Source of the DNA: Motiliproteus sp965230735 | Lineage (GTDB): Bacteria > Pseudomonadota > Gammaproteobacteria > Pseudomonadales > Balneatricaceae | Reading direction: 5' to 3' | Length of the DNA: 64,000 nucleotides | NCBI RefSeq assembly: GCF_965230735.1 | Contig: NZ_OZ246016.1 | Coordinates: 2,728,001-2,792,000 of the forward strand | Part shown: positions 20,903 to 28,828 of the stretch, piece by piece | How the letters are laid out: each line of letters starts with the position of its first letter | Position numbering within the stretch: the stretch's first letter is position 1 | Notes under the pieces: generated by a model | Databases searched by the model: none | Seen by the model: the letters and a program-made list of their open reading frames with translations, nothing else | Told to the model about the DNA's origin: nothing | Program-made: the position numbers and the translations under genes

Positions 20903-21769
20903 ATGTACGAATCAACCATGGAAAACGTCAAGTCCAGTCTCCAGCCTCTGGTGGAACTGGCCGAACTCAACCGCAAAGCCGTAGAGCAGATCGCCAACGC
21001 CCAGGCTGACTACCTGAAGGTGTGCATCAGCACCAGCATCAAGCAGGTTCAGTCGCTGACCTCAACCCAAAGCGCCCAGCGCGTGACCGAACTCTCTTTT
21101 GAAGCGGCCAAGTCGTTCGAAGATCAGTTCAACGGCATGGCCAACCAAAACCTGGCAACCCTGAACGAACTGCGCGATGGGGTCGAAAACGTCCTCAGCA
21201 GCAGCTACAGCGACAGCATGGAGCGGATCAACGAACTCTACAATGTCGAAGCCGGTCTGAAAGAAGTCGGCGAGCGTTTTAAGGCCGTCACCGAAAGTCT
21301 GACACCGGCTGCTGCAGCCCCGGTTGCTACCCCGGCCGCCAAACCGGCTGCCAAGAAGGCCGCACCGAAGAAAGCCGCGGCTCCGGCCAAGAAGGCCGCT
21401 CCGGCTGCCAAGAAGCCTGCCGCCAAACCGGCAGCCAAGGCTGAAACAGTTACCAAGGAATCCGCCCCGAAGGCTGCACCTAAAAAAGCAGCCGCGAAGA
21501 CCGCCACTAAAAAGGCCGCGCCTAAGCCGACCGTCGCTGATGCCATTGCAACAGTGACCGAGAAGGCCGCTCAGAACGCTACCACCAAGAAGCCGGTCAA
21601 GCGTGCCGCCGCCAAGCCGGCTGCCAAGAAGGCCGCCCCGAAGAAGGCCGTAGAGAAAAAGGCTGAAGCCCCAAAAGCCGAGCCCAAAGCCGCAGCGGCC
21701 AAACCCGCTGCCAAGGCCAAGCCGGCCGCCGCCAGCGGCGTTCGTGCGGCACCGGCTCGTTCACGCTAA
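20903..21769 (+). CDS. Phasin-family protein with histone H1-like Lys/Ala/Pro tail
   Basis: 288 residues. Residues 1-135 form a helical phasin_2-type domain (LAELNRKAVEQIANAQADY... SFEAAKSFEDQFNGM). Phasins coat polyhydroxyalkanoate granules. From about 137 to the end is a low-complexity tail built of AAKKAAPKK-like units, resembling AlgP/histone H1 tails and able to bind DNA or polyphosphate. The fusion would tether granules to the nucleoid, as proposed for PhaM/PhaF-type proteins. No PHA synthase gene is in the window. A strong terminator follows. The number of tail units could vary between strains because the DNA is repetitive. Confidence 0.85.
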   Translation: MYESTMENVKSSLQPLVELAELNRKAVEQIANAQADYLKVCISTSIKQVQSLTSTQSAQRVTELSFEAAKSFEDQFNGMANQNLATLNELRDGVENVLSSSYSDSMERINELYNVEAGLKEVGERFKAVTESLTPAAAAPVATPAAKPAAKKAAPKKAAAPAKKAAPAAKKPAAKPAAKAETVTKESAPKAAPKKAAAKTATKKAAPKPTVADAIATVTEKAAQNATTKKPVKRAAAKPAAKKAAPKKAVEKKAEAPKAEPKAAAAKPAAKAKPAAASGVRAAPARSR

Positions 21770-21806
21770 CGCGTCGTTGTTTAAGTCGCTGTCCAAGCAC
21801 AGCATC

Positions 21807-21836
21807 AAAAAGGGCGGCCCTTGGGCCGCCCTTTTT
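21807..21836 (+). terminator. Rho-independent terminator after the phasin gene
   Basis: The stem GGGCGGCCC/GGGCCGCCC with a TT loop is flanked by an A-run and followed by TTTTT. It also reads as a terminator on the other strand, where it would serve the hydroxylase gene that ends near 21928. Confidence 0.9.
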
Positions 21837-21927
21837 CGTTTCCGTTAATAAGGTTATTACCGCAATGCCTGAATCACGGCCCCTTCAACCAGGGTTTCGA
21901 TCTTGCTGACAATCGGCAAGCGCGCCG

Positions 21928-23168
21928 TCAGGCTTTGCCTTCCGGCTGGGTTAGACGTGGAAACTTACCGTCCAGCCCCATGGCAAACTTCATGGCCAGG
22001 TTACGCGCCGGCGTGACCCGCTGTGCCAACCCCAGACCCAGATTACGAAGCAGCTTCAACGGCATTTGATCATTGCTGAAACAACGACAGATCATGTCCA
22101 TCCCGCCCATCATGATCAGGTTGTGCTGTTTGCGGGCATGCTGATACCGCTGTAGAACCTGCAACGCACTCCAATCCTGACCGCCCTGAACGGCATCACC
22201 GATCTGCTGCGCCAGTTCAGCCGCATCCAGCAAGCCGATATTGACCCCCTGCCCGGCCAGCGGATGGATCATATGGGCCGCATCCCCGACCAGCGCCACC
22301 CCGGGTTTGACATAGTCCAATGCATACTGGCTGCGTAGCGGGAAACTGGCACGACCCAACAGCTGCTCCAGCTCACCCAGCTCGGATGGGAAAGCGGCAT
22401 GAAGTTCTTCCATAAACCGATCCGGATTGAGCGTCTTTAACCTTGCCACTTCTTCCGGCCGGTTGTACCAGACCACCGAACCGTAGGGACCGCTCAGCGG
22501 TAAAAAGGCCTGCGGACCTGCCGGGACAAACCGCTGCCAGGTGATATCCTGTTGCGGGTAACGCGTCTTGACGTAAGCAACCAGTGCCTGTTGCGAATAG
22601 ACCAGTTATGCACCCCGATACCGACCTGTTGCCGAACCCAGGAAAAGCCGCCATCGGCAGCCACCAGCAGCCGACATCGCAGCTGGCTGCCATCGTCGCA
22701 GCTAAGCTGGGTTTTGCCCTGATCGGGCTGGTAGAGCAACCGTTCAACCCGCACCGGACAACGAAGCTCGATAGTGTCGCAGTGCTCGATCTGCTCCCAT
22801 AGCGCCAACTGCAGAATGCGATTTTCGACGATATGCCCAAGTACCGGCTGATCGATATCGGCACAATCAAACCGGGTATCCCCCTGTCCGGAGGTCTCCC
22901 ACACCCGCATCCGCTTGTACGGGCATAAGCGTCGCTGCTCGACCCCCTGCCAGGCGCCGATATGACGGATAAAGTTCTCCGAGGCGGGGCTGATGGCAGA
23001 GACCCGCAAGTCATGGGGCTGATCGCTGCTGAACGGTTCCGGACGGTTGGCTTCCAGCAGCAACAGCTTCAGGCCGGTTGGTGCCAGGGCAGCCGCCAGG
23101 GCAGCGCCGACCATCCCGGCGCCGACAATGACGATATCGTACTCGGAGGTTGTTGCGGGTCCATTCAT
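21928..23168 (-). pseudogene. UbiH/UbiF-family FAD-dependent ubiquinone-biosynthesis hydroxylase, frameshifted
   Basis: The 5' part begins at the ATG at 23168 (GGGAG 8 nt upstream) and carries the FAD motif GAGMVGAALAAALA and the family motif DLRVSAIS, reaching VGIGVHNW near 22602. The expected continuation, YSQQALVAYVKTRYPQQ, lies in another frame and leads into the 3' part with GDAAHMIHPLAGQGVNIG, the second FAD-binding motif, to the stop at 21928. One base seems to be missing around 22595-22607. Together the parts make a full-length hydroxylase of about 410 residues. Because ubiquinone synthesis is normally essential for respiration, a sequencing error or a redundant paralog must be considered. 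Confidence 0.82.
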
Positions 23169-23285
23169 GCAGCCGGCTCCCAAAGATCTAAAGGGCAGAT
23201 AATTAAAGGAAAACGATTATAGCGCCCCGACCGGAAAGCGGCTAACCGAAGTCGACAGACTCGTGAACCTGCGCTTGGTTAATGG

Positions 23286-23591
23286 CTATCGCTGCAGACG
23301 TTTCAAAAAGACCTGCATTTCCTTAACCGCCTGCACATCCCCCTGGGCCTCGGCCACACGGATACCCTGTTGATAGCTGTCCATCGCCTGCTGCGGTTGC
23401 TCAGCCTTGAAGTAGGCCTTACCCAGGAGTTTCCAACCGGCGGAGTAGTCCGGTTTTTGCTCCACACAGCGCGTCAAGTGTTCGATCGCCTGTTGCAGCT
23501 GGTTCTGCTTCAGATAAGCGCTGCCAAGCCCGAACCTCAATTCGGCGCTGTCCGTTCCCTTTGCCAGCAATTTTTCGAGCCCTTCTATCAT
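23286..23591 (-). CDS. Small TPR protein
   Basis: About 101 residues, with two to three tetratricopeptide repeats. LRFGLGSAYLKQNQLQQAIEHL, and then WKLLGKAYFKAEQPQQAMDSYQQGI, show the W/LG-Y-A-P spacing of the repeat. There is no signal peptide, so it should act in the cytoplasm as a binding scaffold. AGAGGTAAGG lies just before the ATG at 23591; a GTG one codon earlier is an alternative. Partners are unknown. Confidence 0.8.
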   Translation of the reverse strand: MIEGLEKLLAKGTDSAELRFGLGSAYLKQNQLQQAIEHLTRCVEQKPDYSAGWKLLGKAYFKAEQPQQAMDSYQQGIRVAEAQGDVQAVKEMQVFLKRLQR

Positions 23592-23832
23592 CACCTTACC
23601 TCTGCGAATGGCTGTGCTCAGTCTAGCGCGGATACCCTATCCTAGTTTATCGAACGGCCGCCTACTGCGAAGCCGCTCGAGAAACCATTCGAGGCGCTAG
23701 CCATTGTCTTCGACCCCCACCACTCGGAATTATTCGATCAAGGCAATTGAATAGATCTCAAGTTTCGATCAGAGCAGTTGGTCTATATAAGAATCGGTGC
23801 ATTGAGAGCCGGCCCAAATCGGAGGTGAGATC

Positions 23833-24357
23833 ATGGCGATGCCGATACCAATGAGTGAATTCCTCAGCAATCATCATGTTGATTACCATATCCTCAAGCA
23901 CAAACCGACCGCCATTGCTGCCGAAGCTGCCCAGGCAGCAGCGATTCCGCTAGCCGAACTGGCACGCTCCAGCATCGTCGAGTCGATCAACTACCCCGGC
24001 CAGCTATTGATGGTATTGCTGCCGGCTTCCCATCTGCTCGATCTGAACAAACTCGGACAACTCACCGACGAAAACTTCCGTGAGATCGAACCGGCCCAAC
24101 TCAAAGAGATTTTTCAGGATGCCACGCCCTGCGGAATTCCAGGTCTGGGACAACCCTTTAATCTCGACATGGTGGTAGATCAGCGACTGTTCCGGGTTCC
24201 CCGGGTTTACCTTGAAGATGGTGACAATACCGAGCTGGTCAAGCTGTCCCAGCAGCAGTTTGCTCAACTATTGGGCGGACTACTCAGTGGTGATATTTCA
24301 CGTCCTCCTCCCAGCCCAACCCGCACCGCGATGCGCTGGTCGACGCAACTGACGTAG
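23833..24357 (+). CDS. YbaK/aminoacyl-tRNA deacylase-domain protein
   Basis: 174 residues. The YbaK/ProX domain covers about residues 8-155, with the usual blocks HILKHKPTA, LARSSIVE, and DATPCGIPGLGQPF. It probably hydrolyses mischarged aminoacyl-tRNA, or has a related binding role. In place of the Lys of canonical YbaK (SKxVxV) this protein reads SSIVESI, so the catalytic lysine may be missing and the activity is uncertain. The ATG follows GGAGGTGAGATC. Confidence 0.82.
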   Translation: MAMPIPMSEFLSNHHVDYHILKHKPTAIAAEAAQAAAIPLAELARSSIVESINYPGQLLMVLLPASHLLDLNKLGQLTDENFREIEPAQLKEIFQDATPCGIPGLGQPFNLDMVVDQRLFRVPRVYLEDGDNTELVKLSQQQFAQLLGGLLSGDISRPPPSPTRTAMRWSTQLT

Positions 24358-24432
24358 ATCAATGCTGAACTGAAAACGTAGCGTCCATAATCGTCTCCAG
24401 CGACATCTATATATTTTTTGGGACAGCTACAC

Positions 24433-24864
24433 ATGACATCCATCAGCGAATTTATGACCTCCGATCATCGCCGTTGCGACGAGTTTTTCAACCAGGCGGA
24501 AGAAGCCGTTAGCCAAGGTCAGTGGGACGCCGCGCAGCAGGGCTGGAGTGAATTCCAGCAGGCGATTGAGCATCATTTTTCGATGGAGGAGCAGGTCCTT
24601 TTCCCCGCTTTTGAACAGGCTACCGGCAGTACCGCTGGCCCCACGTCGGTCATGCGCATGGAGCACGATCAGATGCGTCAGCTGTTCAGCCAGGTTGGAC
24701 AGGCGCTGCAGGACAAAGATGCCGACACCCTGCTCGGCGCCAGCGAAACGCTGATGATCCTGATGCAACAGCACAACATGAAGGAGGAACAGATCCTCTA
24801 TCCGATGTCGGTGCGTGCGTTGCCCGATCCCGACGGCACCCTCAGCGAGATGCAGCAATGCTAG
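24433..24864 (+). CDS. Hemerythrin-domain protein
   Basis: 143 residues. The di-iron ligands of the four-helix bundle can be placed: H in SDHRRCDE, H and E in IEHHFSMEEQVLFP, H/D in RMEHDQM, and H/E in QHNMKEEQILYP. These proteins bind oxygen or NO, or repair iron centres (RIC/YtfE group), in the cytoplasm. I used the ATG at 24433 rather than a TTG five codons earlier. The stop overlaps the start of the DUF2249 gene, and the membrane protein follows, making a three-gene unit of the type seen with NO response. Confidence 0.9.
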   Translation: MTSISEFMTSDHRRCDEFFNQAEEAVSQGQWDAAQQGWSEFQQAIEHHFSMEEQVLFPAFEQATGSTAGPTSVMRMEHDQMRQLFSQVGQALQDKDADTLLGASETLMILMQQHNMKEEQILYPMSVRALPDPDGTLSEMQQC

Positions 24865-25148
24865 ATCCCGACCGGCTCGCCCCCATCGAGCTGGACGTAA
24901 GTGAACTGGAACCACCAGAACCCCTGCTGGAAGTTTTCAAAGCGCTGTGCCAACTTCCAGCCGGCCATCGACTACAGGTAATCCACCGGCGCACCCCTTA
25001 CCCCCTGTTCGAAATGCTGGCGTTAAGCGGCTACCATCACCGCTGCCAACAGCAGCTCCAACAGGTGCTGATCCAGATTTGGCCGGGAGAGAATGCCGAC
25101 CCGGAAGCGCTGGCCCGACTGGTCAGCGCCGCCGGCCCATGCGAGTGA
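24858..25148 (+). CDS. DUF2249-domain protein
   Basis: 96 residues. The domain resembles the TusA-like/DUF2249 fold (ELDVSELEPPEPLLEVFKALCQLPAGHRLQVI with HRRTPYPLFEML). DUF2249 proteins usually occur with hemerythrins in NO or sulfur redox clusters; the biochemical function is not established. Its ATG overlaps the hemerythrin stop, and its own stop is 14 nt from the next start. Confidence 0.82.
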   Translation: MLDPDRLAPIELDVSELEPPEPLLEVFKALCQLPAGHRLQVIHRRTPYPLFEMLALSGYHHRCQQQLQQVLIQIWPGENADPEALARLVSAAGPCE

Positions 25149-25161
25149 GTCTAAGGATAGA

Positions 25162-26436
25162 ATGAGAACCGACGGGCTGAATTTCGACAACATCCCGCCC
25201 CTGAGCATCCCCTACGGTTTTTTTGCCACCGCCCCCTTATTCGGTGTGCTGGCCGGTCTGGTGCTGTTGTTCCAACCCCAGGCCCTGACGGCACGCTGGG
25301 AGCCGGCGGCACTGGCGCTGGTGCACCTACTCACCCTCGGTTTTGCCGCCCAGATCATGCTGGGTGCGCTATGCCAGGTGATGCCGGTAGTCAGTTCGCA
25401 ACCGATTCCATTGAGTCGACCCCAGGCGTTACTGGTACGCGGATGCATCAGCATCGGCACGCTGCTGCTGTCGCTGACATTTCTGTTTCCAGGCCCGATC
25501 CTATTCAGTCTGACCCTGAGCGCCTTTATTTTCGGCTTCGGCTTGTTCATTTTTCGGCTGCTACAGGCTTTGATCAAGATTCGGCCGGCGGGTCATACCC
25601 TGGTCGCAATCCGGCTGGCGGCGTTCTGCCTGCTGATTACCCTGCTCGCCGGGGTAATCCTGCTGTGGTGGCGCAGCAGTCCACAGACCGCCCCCCTGGC
25701 CCCCATCCTGACCACCGACCAACATGCACTCTGGGGAATCCAGGGCTGGGGCCTGCTGCTGGTTGTCGGGGTCAGTTTCCAGGTTATCCCGATGTTCCAT
25801 GTCGCGCCGGATTTTCCCGCTCGGGTGCAGCGCTGGCTACCGGCGGCGCTGTTGCTCAGTCTGCTGTTGGGTACGGCGCTGGACGGGATCGCTGCGGTGC
25901 TGATGATGGCATTGAGCAAACTGCTGGTACTGGGGTACTGCGCTCTGGCGGCCCACCACCTGGCACGACGGCGGCGCAAGCTTCTCGACTACACGATACG
26001 CTTCTGGCAGTTGGCGCTGGGTTGCATCGCGCTGTCGATGCTGGTCAATCTGGCGACCCTGGGCTGGCCCGAACTACCGAACCGGTTGCCACTGGCCGAA
26101 CTGAGTGCGATTCTGTTCGGTTTTGGCGGCCTGCTGGCGGTTATTTTCGGAATGCTGCAGAAGATAGTGCCTTTCCTGCTCTATCTGCATCTACAGCGGC
26201 AATGCCTGACCCAGCCTGAGAAACTGTTGACCCTACCCAACATGAAGCAGCTGATCTCCACCGACCGTTCCAAACGTCAGTGGTGGCTCCATTGCACCGC
26301 GCTTTGCGGCTTACTGATCGCCTTATGGCTACCGATATTAACCCCCCTTGCCGCGCTGCTGCTGATCGCCGATTTCGTCTGGCTGGGCTGGACACTGCAC
26401 CAGGCTTTTGCCCTCTATCGACAGCACCTGAACTAA
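25162..26436 (+). CDS. Polytopic membrane protein, NnrS/haem-copper oxidase subunit I-like
   Basis: 424 residues, about 11-12 transmembrane helices. Conserved-looking histidines lie in or near the helices (ALALVHLLTLGFAAQIMLGALCQV; QGWGLLLVVGVSFQVIPMFHVAP). This resembles uncharacterised haem-copper/NnrS-like proteins found next to hemerythrin and DUF2249 genes; I infer a role in NO or oxygen metabolism but cannot assign a reaction. The ATG at 25162, preceded by AAGGATAG, gives a normal start; a longer frame from 25093 overlaps the DUF2249 gene. Confidence 0.7.
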   Translation: MRTDGLNFDNIPPLSIPYGFFATAPLFGVLAGLVLLFQPQALTARWEPAALALVHLLTLGFAAQIMLGALCQVMPVVSSQPIPLSRPQALLVRGCISIGTLLLSLTFLFPGPILFSLTLSAFIFGFGLFIFRLLQALIKIRPAGHTLVAIRLAAFCLLITLLAGVILLWWRSSPQTAPLAPILTTDQHALWGIQGWGLLLVVGVSFQVIPMFHVAPDFPARVQRWLPAALLLSLLLGTALDGIAAVLMMALSKLLVLGYCALAAHHLARRRRKLLDYTIRFWQLALGCIALSMLVNLATLGWPELPNRLPLAELSAILFGFGGLLAVIFGMLQKIVPFLLYLHLQRQCLTQPEKLLTLPNMKQLISTDRSKRQWWLHCTALCGLLIALWLPILTPLAALLLIADFVWLGWTLHQAFALYRQHLN

Positions 26437-26572
26437 CCATTCTGTGCCGCCATATCGATAAGTTGTCTTAAAAAGCTGATTTTTCAATATTTTGATGCCA
26501 AGGTTGTAACGACTTCGGCAGTCGCTCGTCTGCTGTATTCATTCCTTCGATCGCCAGTTGAGAAAAGAAAGC

Positions 26573-28711
26573 ATGAATTTGAAGAAAGCGCTGCTGCTAA
26601 GCGCCGTGGTAGTACTCATCGCACTGTTCTTTACGTTTGATCTGCACCAGCTGTTGAGCCTGGAGTATTTCAAGCAACATCAAAGCGATTTTATGCGCTC
26701 CTTCGAGCAGAATCCGCTGCTAACCGGCGGTGGTTTCTTCCTGATCTACGTCTTGGTCACTGCGCTTTCGCTGCCCGGTGCCGCCGTGATGACGTTGGCC
26801 GCCGGCGCCCTGTTCGGTTTCGGTTGGGGCCTGATACTGGTCTCCTTTGCCAGCACCATCGGCGCCACCCTGGCCTTCCTGTGCTCACGCTTTCTGTTCC
26901 GTAATGTGCTGGAACAACGCTTCGGCAAGCAACTGCAGTCGATCAACGCCGGAATCGAGCGCGATGGCGCTTTCTATCTGTTCACCCTGCGCCTGGTACC
27001 ACTGTTCCCGTTCTTCGTCATCAACCTGGTGATGGGGCTGACCCACCTGCGTACCGTCACCTTCTACTGGGTCAGCCAGTTGGGGATGCTGCTGGGCACC
27101 ATGGTCTACGTCAATGCCGGAACCCAGCTGGGCCAGATCGACAGTCTGTCAGGTATCCTGTCACCGGGGCTGATCATCTCCTTCTGTCTGCTGGGTATCT
27201 TCCCGCTGATCGCCAAGCAGATCATCGCCTTCATCCAGCGCAGCAAGGTCTACCAGGGAGTCGAGAAACCGGCCAAGTTTGACACCAATATGGTCGTGAT
27301 CGGTGCCGGTTCCGCCGGCCTGGTCAGCGCCTATATCGCGGCGGCAGCCAAAGCCAAGGTCAGCCTGATCGAAAAGCACAAGATGGGCGGTGACTGTCTC
27401 AACACCGGCTGCGTCCCGTCGAAGGCCTTGATTCGCAGTGCGCGTTTTGTCCAGGAAACCCGTGAGGTGGAATCGCTGGGCCTGAAAAGCGCCAGCGTCG
27501 AATTTGAGTTTGCCGATGTGATGGAACGGGTTCAGCGGGTGATCAAAACGGTCGAGCCCCACGACTCGGTCGAGCGCTACACCGGTCTGGGCGTCGACTG
27601 TATTCAGGGCGCGGCTAAAATCCTGTCGCCTTACCGGGTCGAAGTGAATGGCGAACAGATCACCACCCGCAACATCGTCATCGCCACCGGCGCCCGTCCG
27701 GCCATCCCGCCGATCAAGAATATCGAAGCGATGGAGCCGCTGACCTCCGACACGGTCTGGAATCTGCGCGAACAGCCCAAACGGCTGCTGATCCTCGGCG
27801 GCGGCCCGATCGGCTGCGAGCTGACCCAGGCATTCGCCCGACTCGGCTCCCAGGTGATCCAGGTGCTGCGCGGCCCGCGCCTGCTCCCCAAAGAAGATCC
27901 GGAGATTGCCGCCCGAGTCCAGAATCGCCTGGTGGCCGAAGGTGTGGATCTGCGTTTGAATCACAAGATGATCGAATTCGTCGAACGTGACGGCCAGAAG
28001 CTGCTGCTGTGCGAACACGACGGTGAAAACGTCGAAGTCGCTTTCGACCAGCTGTTGGTGGCCACCGGCCGTAAAGCCAATGTCGAAGGCTTTGGTGCCG
28101 AAACCCTGGACCTGGCCCTGACTCCTGACGGCCGCATCGAGGTTAACGAATTCCTGCAGACCCGCTTCCCCAATGTCTTTGCCTGTGGTGATGTCTGCAG
28201 CCCGTACCAATTCACCCATAGTGCCGCCCACCAGGCTTGGTACGCGGTGGTCAACGCCCTGCTCGGCGGGATTAAACGCTTCAAGGTCGACTACTCGATC
28301 ATCCCGGCCGCCACCTTCACCGAGCCTGAAATTGCCCGGGTCGGTTACAACGAGCTGGAGGCCAAAGCCGCCGGCATCGACTACGAAGTGACCGAATTTG
28401 ACCTGGAAGAGCTGGACCGTGCCATCGCCGACGAGAGCGCCTCGGGTATGGTCAAGGTACTGACGGTACCGGGTAAGGACAAGATCCTCGGTGTCACCAT
28501 CGCCGGGCCGCACTCCGGCGAGCTACTGAGTGAATTCACCCTGGCGATGCGCCACGGATTGGGCCTCAACAAGATCCTGGGAACGATCCATATCTACCCG
28601 ACCCTGAGCGAAGCCAACAAGTACGCCGCCGGTCAGTGGAAACGCAAGCACGTTCCGGAAAAGCTGATGGGCTACCTGGAGCGCTTCCACCGCTGGCGTC
28701 GCGGTCACTAA
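26573..28711 (+). CDS. TVP38/DedA-like membrane domain fused to a mercuric reductase-like flavoprotein
   Basis: 712 residues from the ATG at 26573 (AGAAAAGAAAG ahead). Residues 1-230 are a TVP38/TMEM64 (SNARE-associated/DedA) domain with about six helices. From about 240 to the end is a class I pyridine nucleotide-disulfide oxidoreductase: FAD motif VIGAGSAG, redox cysteines in GGDCLNTGC (about 275 and 280), NAD(P) motif ILGGGPIGCE, second FAD motif NVFACGDV, and a C-terminal dimerisation segment with HIYPTLSEAN, which carries the usual active-site His-Glu pair region. The fused form is known in several proteobacteria; its substrate is not established. A terminator follows. Confidence 0.9.
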   Translation: MNLKKALLLSAVVVLIALFFTFDLHQLLSLEYFKQHQSDFMRSFEQNPLLTGGGFFLIYVLVTALSLPGAAVMTLAAGALFGFGWGLILVSFASTIGATLAFLCSRFLFRNVLEQRFGKQLQSINAGIERDGAFYLFTLRLVPLFPFFVINLVMGLTHLRTVTFYWVSQLGMLLGTMVYVNAGTQLGQIDSLSGILSPGLIISFCLLGIFPLIAKQIIAFIQRSKVYQGVEKPAKFDTNMVVIGAGSAGLVSAYIAAAAKAKVSLIEKHKMGGDCLNTGCVPSKALIRSARFVQETREVESLGLKSASVEFEFADVMERVQRVIKTVEPHDSVERYTGLGVDCIQGAAKILSPYRVEVNGEQITTRNIVIATGARPAIPPIKNIEAMEPLTSDTVWNLREQPKRLLILGGGPIGCELTQAFARLGSQVIQVLRGPRLLPKEDPEIAARVQNRLVAEGVDLRLNHKMIEFVERDGQKLLLCEHDGENVEVAFDQLLVATGRKANVEGFGAETLDLALTPDGRIEVNEFLQTRFPNVFACGDVCSPYQFTHSAAHQAWYAVVNALLGGIKRFKVDYSIIPAATFTEPEIARVGYNELEAKAAGIDYEVTEFDLEELDRAIADESASGMVKVLTVPGKDKILGVTIAGPHSGELLSEFTLAMRHGLGLNKILGTIHIYPTLSEANKYAAGQWKRKHVPEKLMGYLERFHRWRRGH

Positions 28712-28743
28712 CCCAAGGGCGTCGTTCTACTCTCTATCTACCC

Positions 28744-28783
28744 AACCATACAGTCTGCCGTGCTGGCAGGCTGTATGGTTTTC
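28744..28783 (+). terminator. Rho-independent terminator after the DedA-flavoprotein gene
   Basis: A long stem, ACCATACAG(t)CTGCC paired with GGCAG(g)CTGTATGGT, is followed by TTTTC and lies 33 nt after the stop at 28711. Confidence 0.85.
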
Positions 28784-28828
28784 AAGTCTCTTCAGCACCT
28801 ATACCCGCTATCGGCATAAAGCGCTCCA

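Noticed and set aside
27161..28513. Long minus-strand open frame of 450 codons
   Set aside because: It lies opposite the well-supported flavoprotein, has no recognisable protein features and reflects the codon use of the real gene.
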